From: Rouxiella badensis
GTDB taxonomy: Bacteria; Pseudomonadota; Gammaproteobacteria; Enterobacterales; Enterobacteriaceae
Assembly: GCA_026967495.1 (NCBI GenBank)
Contig: CP114060.1
Location: 3,472,001-3,536,000 of the forward strand
Length of the DNA: 64,000 bases
Reading direction: 5' to 3'
The translations under genes were made by a program, and so were the position numbers. This document shows, piece by piece, positions 45,029 to 56,061 of the stretch. The stretch's first letter is position 1. The number at the start of each line of letters is the position of its first letter. The notes under the pieces are model-generated. The model did not search any database. It was given only the letters and a program-made list of their open reading frames with translations, and was not told the DNA's origin.

Positions 45029-45874
45029 ATGCGCATAGCTTTACCGCTTGTCTTGTGCTTCCTCTGCTTCGCCCTCCCTGCTCATGCCGATTCATCAGAC
45101 TCGGATAGCGACTCAGACACAATCAGCCTTAAAGAAAAAACCGCCCTATTTTTTGGCCAGGATCACCGTACCCACGTCAGCGATGTTAAAAGCTGGCCAT
45201 GGCAGGCGATAGGTCAGATTGAAACGGCAAGCGGTAATCTTTGCACCGCGACCCTCATTTCCGAGCACCTGGTCCTGACCGCCGGACACTGCGTGCTAGC
45301 GCCCCCGGGTAACATCGACAAAGTCATCGCTCTGCGTTTTATCTCTCAGCATGAGAAATGGCGCTATCAGATTACGTCACTGCAAACGCTGGTTGATCCT
45401 GCGCTAGGCAAGAAACTCAAAGCCGACGGTGATGGCTGGATAGTGCCACCAAAAGCCGCGCCGTATGACTTCGCGCTGGTGCGTATTACCGATGAAAAAC
45501 GAAAGTTGCCTATCAAGCCCCTGCCCCTGTGGCAAGGCACGCGTGACGAGCTGACGGCGGCGCTGAAGGCCAATGACCGCAAAGTGACGCAGGCAGGTTA
45601 CCCTGAAGATCACCTCGATGACCTCTATAGTCATCAGGATTGTTTAATTACCGGATGGGCACAGCCGGGCGTGATGTCGCACCGTTGTGATACCTTGCCA
45701 GGCGACAGTGGCTCGCCGTTACTGCTTAAGCAAGACGGTAAATGGACGCTGATTGGTATTCAAAGCTCGGCGCCTGCCGCGCAGGACCGTTATCTGGCGG
45801 ATAACCGCGCCCTGGCCGTTCCGGCAATCAGGGACGCGTTAGTCGAGTTAAGCGATAACCAGCTGGCGCACTAA
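45029..45874 (+). CDS. ydgD: YdgD, trypsin-like serine protease (secreted)
   Basis: The product is 281 residues: a signal peptide (LPLVLCFLCFALPAHA), an Asp/Ser-rich spacer, then a chymotrypsin-fold protease with LVLTAGHCV (catalytic His), DFALVRI (Asp) and LPGDSGSPLL (Ser). This matches the V8-like/glutamyl endopeptidase group. In E. coli the asr-ydgU-ydgD cluster has the same order, and YdgD has been linked to Asr processing in the periplasm as I recall. The start has AAGGTCAAAACG upstream. The end overlaps hrpA by four bases in a convergent arrangement. Confidence 0.9.
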   Translation: MRIALPLVLCFLCFALPAHADSSDSDSDSDTISLKEKTALFFGQDHRTHVSDVKSWPWQAIGQIETASGNLCTATLISEHLVLTAGHCVLAPPGNIDKVIALRFISQHEKWRYQITSLQTLVDPALGKKLKADGDGWIVPPKAAPYDFALVRITDEKRKLPIKPLPLWQGTRDELTAALKANDRKVTQAGYPEDHLDDLYSHQDCLITGWAQPGVMSHRCDTLPGDSGSPLLLKQDGKWTLIGIQSSAPAAQDRYLADNRALAVPAIRDALVELSDNQLAH

Positions 45875-48800
45875 GCCAGCTGCTCCATGGTCTGTAAAAT
45901 ACGCTTGTCCGAGATAGGATAAGGCGTTCCAAGCTGCTGCGCGAAGTAACTCACGCGCAGCTCTTCAATCATCCAGCGCACTTCCTGAACCTCTTCACTG
46001 GCCTGACGCACCGGCGGCAGCTTGTTGAACCACTGTTGCCACTTCTGTTGAACGCTCTCAACCTTAAGCATCTGCGCGCGATCGCGATGTGCATCCATCG
46101 CCAGTTTGTCCATGCGTTTTTCAATAGCCTGTAAATAACGCAAGGTATCAGGTAGACGCTTCCAGCCATTCTGCGTCACAAAACCGCGATAGATAAGGCC
46201 CGACATCTGCGCCTTGATATCAGACAGCGCCAGCGCCATCGTCATGTCAATTCGCCCTTTCAGGCGCTTATTAATACTGAATACTGCGGTCAGAATCTGC
46301 TCAACCTGGGTGGCAATCGTCACCACGGTGTCGTTGAGATTGGCGCGAACGTGTTCATGCAGTTTGGCGAAACGGGCTTCGTCCCATACAGGCCCACCCG
46401 ACTCGGCGACCAGTTTGTCGATACCGCAGGAGATGCAGTCGTCTATCAGGTCCAACACCTTGCCGTAGGGATTGAAATAAAGACCCAACTTCGCCTTGTT
46501 CGGCAGCTTCTCGTGCAGGTATTTGATAGGTGAAGGAATGTTCAACAGCAGCAAACGTCGCGTACCGCGCCACATCGCCTGTGACTGTTCAAGCTCGCTG
46601 TCAAATAACCGGATAGCGATACTGTCTTTTTCGTCCACCAGCGCCGGATAGGCTTTCACCTCATAACCGCCGCGCTTCTGCTGGTAGCAGTCCGGCAAGG
46701 TTCCGAAGCTCCAGACATGCAGGTTATTTTGCTCGATACCGTCGTCAGCGACCGCAGAGAGCGTTTGCTGCACCTGTTCTTTCAGCGTTGACTTCAACGC
46801 TGTCAGACTCTTGCCTTCACGCAGCGTCTTGTTTTTGTCGTCAACAACGCGGAAAGTCATCTTGAGATGGTCCGGCACCTGGTCGAGCTGCCAGTCATCT
46901 CGTGACACCGTCACTCCCGTCATTTTACGTAATTCGCGCTCCATGGCCTCCAGCAGCGGCAGTTCAAACGGCGTAACGCGACCCAGCAGCGCATCGGCGT
47001 AGTTTGGCGCTGGAACAAAGTTACGGCGCACTGGCTTAGGCAGCGATTTAATCAGCGCCATGATAAGGTCGCGACGAATACCCGGGATCTGCCAGTCGAA
47101 GCCCTGCTCTTCAATCTGATTAAGCAGCGGCAAGGGGATATGTACCGTAACGCCGTCAGCTTCTGTGCCGGGTTCAAACTGATAGGTCACGCGCAGTTTG
47201 ATATTTCCCTGATGCCAAAAGTTCGGGTAGTCATGCGCACTTATTTTCCCCGCCCCCTCTTTGATAAGCATGCTTTTTTCAAAGTTCAGGCTGTCGACAG
47301 GCTGTTTCTTCCACCAGGTATCAAAATGCTTACCGGACACCACCTCACGGCCGATGCGCTGGTCATAAAACAGGAACAGCGTCTCTTCGTCGACCAGAAT
47401 GTCGCGACGGCGAGACTTATGCTCTAGCTCCTCAACTTCTGCGCGCAGACGCAGGTTGTCGCGGAAGAAGGCATGACGGGTTTGCCAGTCACCCTCCACC
47501 AAAGCGTGACGGATAAACAGCTCACGCGAGAGGACGGCGTCGATGCTGCCATAGTTGACGCGACGCGCCATGACAATCGGCAGCCCAAACAGTGTGACCT
47601 TTTCGTTGGCCATCACCGCGCCCTGGGCTTTTTCCCAATGCGGCTCGCTGTAGCTGTATTTCAGCAGGTGTTTGGCCAGCGGTTCTATCCACTCTGGCTC
47701 AATTTTGGCCGCAATACGCCCCCACAGGCGACTGGTTTCAACCAGCTCGGCAACTATCACCCACTTTGGCGGCTTCTTGAACAGACCAGAACCCGGGAAG
47801 ATAGAGAACCGTGCGTTACGCGCACCGGTAAACTCCTGCTTCTCTACGTCTTTCTGCCCAACGTGTGACAGCAGACCGGTCAACAGCGCGCAGTGCACGC
47901 TGCGATAATCAGCGGCCACGCTGTTGATACGCAGTCCCAGCTCCTTCACCACCTGACGCAGCTGGGTATAGATATCCTGCCACTCGCGAACGCGCAAATA
48001 GTTGAGGTAATCGCTGCGGCACAGCTTACGGAACTGTGCCGAAGAGAGCACTTTTGCTGCTCCTGAAGATAGTCCCACAGGTTCACGAAGGCGAGGAAAT
48101 CGGAATCTTTATCCGCAAAGCGGCGATGTTTTTCGTCCGATGCCTGCTGTTTGTCCATCGGACGCTCACGCGGGTCCTGAATCGACAGCGCAGCGGTGAT
48201 GATCATCACCTCGCGCAGACAGGCGTTTTTCTGCGCCTCAAGCACCATACGGGCGAGTCGCGGGTCAACCGGCAGTTGAGCCAGGCTGCGGCCCTGTTCG
48301 GTCAGGGTATAGCGACCGTGCTCGGCAGGGTTAATCGCCCCCAACTCTTCGAGCAGGCGGACACCGTCCTGAATGTTGCGCTTATCGGGCGCTTCGACGA
48401 ACGGGAAAGCAGAAATATCGCCCAGACCGAGTGAGGTCATCTGTAGGATGACGGACGCCAGATTGGTACGCAGGATCTCTGGGTCGGTAAACTCAGGGCG
48501 CGACAGGAAGTCCTGCTCCGAATAAAGACGGATACAGATACCCTCGGACACACGCCCGCAACGTCCTTTACGCTGATTGGCCGAGGCCTGCGATACCGGC
48601 TCAATCGGCAAGCGCTGTACCTTGGTGCGGAAACTATAGCGACTAATACGCGCCGTGCCGGGGTCGATAACGTATTTAATACCCGGTACGGTCAGCGACG
48701 TTTCGGCCACGTTGGTGGCAAGAACAATGCGGCGTCCAGCGTGCGACTGGAACACACGGTTTTGTTCACTGTTCGACAGGCGCGCATAGAGCGGCAAAAT

Positions 48801-49743
48801 CTCGGTGTGCGGCAAATCAAGGCGATTCAGCGCGTCGGCGGTGTCACGAATTTCGCGCTCACCGCTCATAAAGATCAGGATATCCCCGTTGCTCTCATGC
48901 CCCAGCTCGTCAACCGCGTCAAAAATAGCCTGCAGCTGGTCACGATCGGTATCATCTGCATCGTCAACGACCGGGCGATAACGCACCTCAACCGGATAGG
49001 TACGGCCTGAAACCTCAATAATAGGGGCATTGTTAAAATGTTTGGAAAAGCGCTGAGGATCGATGGTCGCCGAGGTGATGATGACTTTTAAATCCGGGCG
49101 CTTTGGCAGCAGCTGGCGCAAATATCCGAGAATAAAGTCGATGTTCAGGCTGCGCTCGTGCGCCTCATCGATAATCAGGGTGTCGTACTGCATCAGCATG
49201 CGGTCTTGCTGGATTTCGGCCAGCAAAATACCGTCGGTCATCAGCTTGACCAGCGTGTTTTCACTCACCTGGTCGTTAAAACGGACCTTATAACCGACGG
49301 TACTGCCGAGCGAGGTTTCCAGCTCGTCGGCGATACGGTTAGCGACAGTACGCGCCGCCAGTCTGCGCGGTTGAGTATGGCCAATCAGGCCTTTGATACC
49401 CCTGCCAAGCTCCATACAGATTTTCGGAATCTGCGTGGTTTTACCCGAACCGGTTTCACCTGCGACGATAACGACCTGATGATCGCGGATGGCTTCAAAG
49501 ATGTCCTGCTTCTTTTGACTGACCGGCAGATTGTCGGGATAGGTGATTTTAGGGCGTGACGCCTCACGTGCGCTGACTTTTTGCAGCCCCTGCTGGAGCG
49601 AAGTTTCAAGCTCTTGAGTCAGTCCCAGCAATGCCTGCGGGTCATCTATTTTTTGCGCCCTGCAAACGACGTTGCAGGCGTTGTCGGTCACGTAGCATCA
49701 GCCCGTCTAGTTGTGCTGATAGTGCCGCGAGCGGTGATTTCAC
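45871..49743 (-). CDS. hrpA: ATP-dependent RNA helicase HrpA (frame interrupted twice)
   Basis: The restored length is ~1291 residues (E. coli 1300). DEAH helicase motifs are VAGETGSGKTTQIPK (I), TQPRRLAART (Ia), IIDEAHERS (II), ITSATI (III), NVAETSLTVPG (V) and QRKGRCGRVSEG (VI). A long C-terminal region including OB-like and HrpA-specific domains follows. HrpA resolves stalled ribosomes and processes some mRNAs. Breaks: the T6 run 49649-49654 near the N-terminus (two bases short, GAKKIDDP expected) and near 48051 (one base short, EQQKVLSSAQF expected). The start is GTG 49743, with AAGGA ten bases upstream, since MLRDRQRLQRRLQGAK lies upstream of the first break. Confidence 0.95.
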
Positions 49744-49983
49744 GTTCTTGATTCCTTGATTAGAGGCGGCCGCTGGCCTTGCCTGAATAACGCTATGTTA
49801 TCACAAGCTATTGAGGTTACTGAAAGTTGGAGGCGGATTTCTCAAGTGCCAGGTTATTCAAAAAATTCGAATGTAGATCTCGAAATATTGCACTATCACT
49901 GACGAAGATTTATCAATAGAGTAACAAGCATTGTTGGGACGCCCCGTCCCTGTATTACCCCCACTTACGTGAAGGATTTAAAA

Positions 49984-50601
49984 ATGAGTAAAGTACTGAT
50001 TCTGAAATCAAGTATTCTGGCTAACTTCTCTCAGACCAACCAACTGGCTGACTACGCCGCTGCTCAATTCCAGGCTGCTAACGGTGCGTCTCAGGTAACC
50101 GTGCGTGACCTGGCGGCTAATCCTATCCCTGTATTGGATGGCGAACTGGTTGGCGCACTGCGTCCTTCCGATGCTGCTCTGACGCCACGTCAGGAAGAAG
50201 CACTGGCCCTGTCTAACGAGCTTATCGCTGAGCTGCAGGCTAACGACGTTATCGTTATCTCTGCTCCAATGTACAACTTCAACATCCCAACTCAGTTGAA
50301 GAACTATTTTGACCTGGTTGCTCGTGCGGGCGTAACGTTCAAATACACCGAGAAAGGCCCAGAAGGTCTGATCAAAGGCAAACGCGTTATCGTTCTGACC
50401 AGCCGCGGCGGCATCCATAAAGATACTCCAAGCGACCTGGTTGCTCCATACCTGAACCTGTTCCTGGGCTTCCTGGGCATGACTGACGTTGAGTTCGTCT
50501 TCGCGGAAGGTATTGCTTACGGTCCAGAAGTTGCCGCTAAAGCTCAGGCTGATGCAAAAGCAGCAATCGACGTTGCTGTTAAAGAAGTTGCCGCAGCTTA
50601 A
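49984..50601 (+). CDS. azoR: FMN-dependent NADH-azoreductase AzoR
   Basis: The product is 205 residues with the flavodoxin-like fold: VLILKSSILANFSQTNQLADY at the FMN phosphate loop, SAPMYNFNIPTQLKNYFD and LTSRGGIHKDTPSD for FMN and substrate binding. It reduces azo dyes and quinones by two-electron transfer from NADH, protecting against thiol and quinone stress. GAAGGA precedes ATG 49984. Codon use is strongly biased (CTG, GCT, GGT, AAC), suggesting high expression. It lies next to hrpA, as in E. coli. Confidence 0.96.
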   Translation: MSKVLILKSSILANFSQTNQLADYAAAQFQAANGASQVTVRDLAANPIPVLDGELVGALRPSDAALTPRQEEALALSNELIAELQANDVIVISAPMYNFNIPTQLKNYFDLVARAGVTFKYTEKGPEGLIKGKRVIVLTSRGGIHKDTPSDLVAPYLNLFLGFLGMTDVEFVFAEGIAYGPEVAAKAQADAKAAIDVAVKEVAAA

Positions 50602-50674
50602 TTATTTACCGTCACTCTCGGCTAACTCATTTTAGAAGCTGATGAGTCACGGTAGAGACGCTGTAATAAACATT

Positions 50675-50701
50675 GCGCGCCCAGTAAGGCGCGCTTTTTT
50701 T
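50675..50701 (+). terminator. azoR terminator
   Basis: GCGCGCC-CAGTAA-GGCGCGC is followed by T7. It ends azoR; the convergent ydbL gene follows on the other strand. Confidence 0.93.
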
Positions 50702-50746
50702 ATTACAACAATAAAACGAGACTCCAGAATCACGCGAAGCGTGGCT

Positions 50747-51085
50747 CTATTTCTGGAGCCACTGGCCGTTGATGCCGCGCACGTATTCACCCTTCCCGGC
50801 ACGCGTCACCAGCTTTTGCCCGGCAAGTTTCGCTACGTCGGCGGTGCTGATCTGATTATTGGTTGCTACGTCCTGATACTGCTGCTCGCGGGCCTGATTA
50901 ATGCGTTTTACCAGTGCCAGGGTTTCGGGATCCTGTTTCACCGGAGCCAGATAACCCGACAGCGTCTCCCCCACCCGTCCCTGCATTTTGGCCTGTTCGA
51001 CGGTCAGCGCCAGCGCCGAACCGCAGCATAGCCAGCCGCAAAGCATCACTATCAACGCCAGACCTTTGCCTTTTACCGATTTCAT
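50747..51085 (-). CDS. ydbL: YdbL, DUF1318 periplasmic protein
   Basis: The product is 112 residues: a signal peptide (LALIVMLCGWLCCGSALA), then DUF1318 with LTVEQAKMQGRVGETLSGYL and the QQYQDVATNNQISTADVAKLAGQK core. YdbL is reported to act as a periplasmic helper of the YdbH-YnbE intermembrane bridge, controlling YnbE assembly. AAGGAC lies before ATG 51085. It is third in the ydbH-ynbE-ydbL operon, 11 bases after ynbE. The gene is intact. Confidence 0.94.
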   Translation of the reverse strand: MKSVKGKGLALIVMLCGWLCCGSALALTVEQAKMQGRVGETLSGYLAPVKQDPETLALVKRINQAREQQYQDVATNNQISTADVAKLAGQKLVTRAGKGEYVRGINGQWLQK

Positions 51086-51096
51086 AACCCTTGTCC

Positions 51097-51291
51097 TTAA
51101 AAAAGATCGCTCTTGTTCTTCAATAGGTCTTCGACGTCTTTATCGACCTTGATATGAATCTCATGTTCAATCTTGACGTTCATATTGATGGTTATCGGCG
51201 CTGTGGGCGTCGCTATCTCGATGCGCGGTACGCATCCGTTGAGCAGTAGCGTCGCGAGTACTAGCGGTAAACAGGACGGTATCAGGTTCAT
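51097..51291 (-). CDS. ynbE: YnbE, outer-membrane lipoprotein of the YdbH bridge
   Basis: The product is 64 residues: a lipoprotein signal ending LLLNGC, then a short beta-rich mature domain (PITINMNVKIEHEIHIKVDKDVEDLL). YnbE multimers are thought to stack on the end of periplasmic YdbH to reach the outer membrane. Its ATG overlaps the ydbH stop (ATGA), so translation is coupled. Gene order and overlap match E. coli. Confidence 0.94.
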   Translation of the reverse strand: MNLIPSCLPLVLATLLLNGCVPRIEIATPTAPITINMNVKIEHEIHIKVDKDVEDLLKNKSDLF

Positions 51292-53976
51292 TGTTCCTTC
51301 CTCAATTCAGTATCCTTGGTCGCAGGCGCAAACTGGTTGGTGGCAGAAAGCTGCTGTTGCAACCCTTCCTGCAGGTTGTCACCAAAACGCAGGCTGCGCC
51401 AAAGCTGATAAACGTTTTCCTGGTGGGTGTAGTTCAAATCGATTTCACGTTTCTGGTGATCGATATTATTAACCCCCTTAATCTGCGCCGCCATGGTCAG
51501 CCCCCCAGATTGTCGAGGCTCACTTTGGCGTAAGACTTAGAGATTTCAAGGTATTGCAGCAGCTTGATGATAAGCCCGTTGGCGATATTACCCTGTGCCA
51601 TTGCGGCCACAAACTGCGGATCCAGCCTCAGCGTCAGTCCGCCGTCGTTGGCTATCCAACCTTCGTGAATCAGCCATTTCGGATTATCGACGTACAGCGG
51701 CAGCTCGCCGTTAACGCGCCCGGACATAGCCAGCTGTTTTGGTTTTAGCGCGGTAAAGAGCGCGCTGAGGTCAATTTTTTGCAGCTTCAGCACGGCCGCG
51801 TCATGCTGCGGGAGACGCAACTCGGAAAGGCTAATGTGCCCCAGCAGGACGTCCATGCCAACGTGGGTAAGCTTAAGCGGTGCGCTTTCACTCCACGGAT
51901 AACTGCCCTGCAGTTCGGCGGTAATGTTTTGCATCGCAAACAGGTTGTTAAGCTCGCCAATCCGCAGACTGACCGGCTGCCGGGTACCTAACCGCCACTT
52001 CTGGTCCTTGAGGCGATAAGACAGTGAGAAGTTGAGTCCGCTTAGGTCGCCGTCTTTCAGCCACATGCTGCCGTCTTTAACCACCCAGTGCCCTCCAGCG
52101 ATAAATCCCTGGCCGCGCGCAGCGGAAAACGCTGACTGCGCGTAGAAGCTACCGCCTCGAAGCTTGACGTTGAGGTCTGGCGTCAGCAGCGTCTGGAAGG
52201 CGGTGAGATCCTGTTTTGGCCACCACGCCTGACCGCGCAGACGCTCGCCGTCCCAACGTCCATTAAGACGGATAGGCCCAATTGGCAGCGCCGCAAGCTG
52301 ACCGTTAAGCGTTATGTTCATTGGGCTATTGCCCTTCATCGCCAGGGTGAGTGCCGCGGGGGCAAATAGCCGCCATTTTCCAGCGAAACCTTTTGCGCCA
52401 CCAGCTTAATCGCGCCTTCAAAATTCAGCGTCGTGGGCGGTTGTGTGCTGGCATAACGTTCAGGTATCGGCCTCATCCACCTTAGCGGCGTGGTCAGCGT
52501 CAGGCGAGGTGCATCGACGTTGACCAGCCCGTAATGCAGGCGATCAAAACCGGCCGATAGCTGCGTCAACGTCAGCTGATTGTCGTTCCAGCTGCCTTTA
52601 CCGGCGACGTCCCACCGCCCACTCAGCGGCGGGAGATTGCCCTTACCCCAGTAGTTAAACGCCCACTGCCCATGGTCAGGCCAGAAGCTTTGCGATTTAC
52701 CGTTGAGATGCAGGTCAATGTTGCCCCAGTAACTGTCCTGCCCGCGGATAATGGCTTGCAGAGGGCCACTCACGCCCCCGGCGCTTACCTTCACCCCCGC
52801 CAGCGGCCAGCGCGCGTCCTGAAGACTTAGCGTCGCGGTCGGCTTACCCCAGGCACGCAGCAATGCGCCGCTGTGCAACGAAATTTCAGGATTAAGCACC
52901 GAGCCGGTCAGCGTGGCGGGAAACGATGCACTGAGTGAAACCTGCGCCAGATTGGCCTGACCGGTTAACTGAAATGCAATACTACTGTCGAGCAGGCCCA
53001 CGCGGCCCGGCCCCATCGTCAACACCGCGTTGGCCTTGCCGTTGTGACCTTGGGTCAATACGTTCAACCGACCGCTCAGCGTCGTTTGGTTAAGGTTGTC
53101 GCTCCAGTTGTTCAGCGTCAGGTTCACGCCACCGGACAGCGGCTGCTGCGCATACGGCCAACGCCACTGCCCGTCGCTAATCTGGATCTGCTTATTGCCC
53201 AATTGCCACGGCAAACTGAGCAGCGGCTCGGTTTCACCCTGCTCGACAAGCCGCAGCTCGCCCCGCTGGTTCTGCCAGCTCATGCTGACGTTAAGCGGAT
53301 GCGGCACCGCGGAGGTGTGCATCTGCCCATGCAGCTCACCGCTTTCCGGCAAGGTGTCAAGTGCCGCAGGCAGAGTCAGCTTGCCCGCTAACTGGATAGG
53401 CTCGTCGCTGCCCGGCGGCGTCAGGCTCAAGGTGCTAATTATCAGCTGCCGTTGGTTGTCCAGCGCAGCATCGAAGCTCAGTGCATCCCCCTGATAGCGC
53501 AGCGCCTGAGTTTGCCCGCTGTTGTCTATTAGCAGACTGCCCGCGTACTGTTGCCACGGAGTGATTGAAAGCCTGGCGATGTGCAGTTGGCCTACAGGCA
53601 ACTGTTTCTGAATATCGGGCAGTGAAAGCGCCGAGTTGGAATTTTTACTGACAGGGTATTGGCTCAGGCAGGCCGTGTCGACGCTCAGGCTTCCCAGACT
53701 GAGGTTCCATCCTTTCTGCGCCTTGTCGAGCGCGATGTCCTGTGCGTCGGCAAGCACGCAGTCCTGCGCCAGATAGCGCAGGCCCGGCAGTCGCAGCTGT
53801 CCGTCTGACCAGACGGGTGCCGAGGACAAACTTAATGCCGTCCCCTGCGCCAGCCAGTGTCCAGCCAGCGATGGCAGCCACTGCGGCAGCGTTTTCCACA
53901 GCAGTACCAGCAGCAGAAGTATCGCCACCACCGCGGCCAGCAGAATCTGTATGAGACGTTTAGGTCCTTTCCTCAT
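51288..53976 (-). CDS. ydbH: YdbH, AsmA-like intermembrane lipid-transport protein (frame interrupted twice)
   Basis: The restored length is ~896 residues. One N-terminal membrane anchor (IQILLAAVVAILLLLVLLW) is followed by a long repetitive beta-groove region typical of AsmA-like proteins, and the C-terminal IANGLIIKLLQYLEISKSYAKVSLDNLGG.. tail. YdbH works redundantly with TamB and YhdP in moving phospholipids to the outer membrane. Breaks: the G5 run 52358-52362 (one base short, LPPAALTLAMKGN expected) and the C6 run 51501-51506 (one short, NLGGLTMAAQIKG expected). It is the first gene of the operon, divergent from ldhA. Confidence 0.93.
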
Positions 53977-54118
53977 GAATTGTCCTGATATTTTCTTTAC
54001 GTCTGCAAGATATCATAAAAATCACGTTACACTCGCTTACCCTTTGTTTACACGACGCCCAAATGCTAGTTTTAACTATTATTTCTCGAAAATTCCCTTA
54101 CTTCTTGGAGAATCAGGT

Positions 54119-55117
54119 ATGAAACTTGCGATTTACGGCACCAAGAATTACGACAAAAAATATTTTGAGCTGGTTAATCAGCAGTACGGCGATGAGCTGG
54201 TATTTTTTGATTTTATGCTAGGTGCAGCCACGGCGAAGAACGCCGAAGGCTGCGATGCGGTCTGCATATTCGTTAATGATGACGCCAGCCGAGAGGTGCT
54301 TGCCGAACTCGCAGCACTCGGTATTAAAACACTGGCGCTGCGCTGTGCGGGCTTTAACAATGTTGATTTGGATGCCGCCAAAGAGTTGGGTATTAGCGTA
54401 GTCCGCGTGCCGGCATACTCACCGGAAGCCGTCGCCGAACACGCGGTGGGGCTGATGCTGTGCCTTAACCGACACATTCACCGCGCCTATCAGCGCACTC
54501 GTGAAGCCAACTTTTCGCTCGAAGGACTGACCGGCTTTAACATGTATCAACGTACTGCCGGAATCATCGGCACCGGCAAAATTGGCGTTGCGGCCATGCG
54601 TATTCTGAAAGGTTTTGGCATGCAGATTCTGGCCTACGATCCCTATCCAAGCCCGCTGGCGCTGGAACTGGGCGCGGAATATGTCGACCTGCCCACGCTG
54701 TACGCCCAATCCGACATTATCTCGCTGCATTGTCCTCTGACCGCCGACAACCATCATCTTCTCAATAAAGAGTCGTTTAGCCAGATGAAAGACGGCGTGA
54801 TGATCATCAACACCAGCCGTGGCGCACTGCTCGATGCCAGCGCGGCGATTGACGCCCTGAAGCAGCAAAAAATCGGTGCACTGGGGATGGACGTCTATGA
54901 GAACGAACGTGACCTGTTCTTCGAAGACAAATCTAACGAAGTCGTGCTCGACGACGTTTTCCGCCGCCTGTCTTCCTGTCACAACGTGCTGTTTACCGGC
55001 CATCAGGCGTTCCTGACCGGCGAGGCGTTGACCAGCATTGCGGAAACGACGCTCGGTAATCTCTCGCAAATTGCGAACGGAGAGCAATGTCCGAATCAGG
55101 TAACGGCTCAGTCCTAA
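54119..55117 (+). CDS. ldhA: Fermentative D-lactate dehydrogenase LdhA
   Basis: The product is 332 residues (E. coli 329). It opens MKLAIYGTKNYDKKYFE. The NAD motif is GIIGTGKIGVAAMRIL, with catalytic residues in INTSRGALLDAS (Arg), YENERDLFFED (Glu) and FTGHQAFLT (His). It converts pyruvate to D-lactate with NADH during fermentation. CTTGGAG lies upstream of ATG 54119; the longer in-frame extension overlaps ydbH and is rejected. The ydbH-ldhA-hslJ order matches E. coli. Confidence 0.97.
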   Translation: MKLAIYGTKNYDKKYFELVNQQYGDELVFFDFMLGAATAKNAEGCDAVCIFVNDDASREVLAELAALGIKTLALRCAGFNNVDLDAAKELGISVVRVPAYSPEAVAEHAVGLMLCLNRHIHRAYQRTREANFSLEGLTGFNMYQRTAGIIGTGKIGVAAMRILKGFGMQILAYDPYPSPLALELGAEYVDLPTLYAQSDIISLHCPLTADNHHLLNKESFSQMKDGVMIINTSRGALLDASAAIDALKQQKIGALGMDVYENERDLFFEDKSNEVVLDDVFRRLSSCHNVLFTGHQAFLTGEALTSIAETTLGNLSQIANGEQCPNQVTAQS

Positions 55118-55248
55118 TCAGAACAATAGTGAGATTTTTAGGTCTCTTTTCGATATAATGATGACGTTAAAAAGCGCTTAATAAGTTTAAAGCGCTGCCA
55201 TTTCGACGAAATGAATGGAAATCAACTCAGGTTTCTTCAGGAGAGAAG

Positions 55249-55668
55249 ATGAATAAAAAACTGATTTTAGGCAGCCTGCTGGCCGCCGTTGCGCTCAGTG
55301 GCTGCAGCTATCCCCACCAGGAAAAACTCACCCCCGAACGCCTGCAACAGCACCCTTATGAACTCGTCAGCATTGACGGCGCACCGATAGCCAGTCAGAG
55401 CAGCCGTAGACCGACTCTCGAATTCAGCGAAAAGATGCACGTCTCAGGCGCTATGTGTAACCGCTTTATGGGACAAGGACAGCTCGACAACGATCGACTC
55501 TTCGTCAGGCAAATGGCCTCAACGCGCATGCTTTGCGCCGACAGCCAACTCAACGTCGGCGACCGGCTCATCGCCGAGATGCTACAGAATGGCGCGAAAG
55601 TCTCCCTGCACGGCAAACAGCTCATACTCCGCGAAGGCGAACACGAGCTGGTCTATCGCGCCAAATAG
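55249..55668 (+). CDS. hslJ: HslJ, META-domain lipoprotein
   Basis: The product is 139 residues: a lipoprotein signal (LILGSLLAAVALSGC) and a META domain (HPYELVSIDGAPI, LEFSEKMHVSGAMCNRFMGQGQL, STRMLCADSQLNVGDRLIAEML). HslJ is a heat-inducible protein linked to novobiocin resistance. GGAGAGAAG stands before the ATG. It is followed by a triple ERIC array. Confidence 0.95.
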   Translation: MNKKLILGSLLAAVALSGCSYPHQEKLTPERLQQHPYELVSIDGAPIASQSSRRPTLEFSEKMHVSGAMCNRFMGQGQLDNDRLFVRQMASTRMLCADSQLNVGDRLIAEMLQNGAKVSLHGKQLILREGEHELVYRAK

Positions 55669-55690
55669 CGTTAGGGCAAGACAGTATTAC

Positions 55691-56060
55691 TCACCGCCAT
55701 TAGTGTTGTGGCAAGGCGGCCACAGAGTGAGTCCCGATGAGCTGACACACGTCAGTGATTTGGGTGAGCGAAGACAGCCAACGCAGCCACAGCGCTGGGG
55801 CGAAGAGGCATTCCTCACAGCCATTAGTGTTGTGGCAAGGCGGCCACAGAGTGAGTCCCGATGAGCTGACACACGTCAGTGATTCGGGTGAGCGAAGACA
55901 CCCAACGCAACCACAGCGCTGGGGCGAAGAGGCATTCCTCACCGCCATTAGTGTTGTGGCAAGGCGGCCACAGAGTGAGTCCCGATGAGCTGACACACGT
56001 CAGTGATTCGGGTGAGCGAAGACAGCCAACGCAGCCACAGCGCTAAGGGCGAAGAGGAAT
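55691..56060. repeat. Tandem array of three ERIC elements
   Basis: Three copies with a 124-base period begin at 55691, 55815 and 55939. Each contains GTGAGTCCCGATGAGCTGAC, then GTCAGTGATTCGGGTGAGCG (TTTGGG in copy 1), then ACAGCCAACGCAGCCACAGC. This matches the enterobacterial repetitive intergenic consensus (GTGAATCCCCAGGAGCTTAC...GGGTGAGCG...CAGCCAACGCA). Copies 1 to 3 differ at only a few bases; copy 3 diverges at its right end before the next gene's stop. Short reading frames inside it are artefacts of the repeat. Confidence 0.88.
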
Positions 56061-56061
56061 T

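Noticed and set aside
55687..55996. Overlapping 60-100 codon frames with repeated peptide MSAHRDSLCGRLATT
   Set aside because: They are translations of the tandem ERIC copies.
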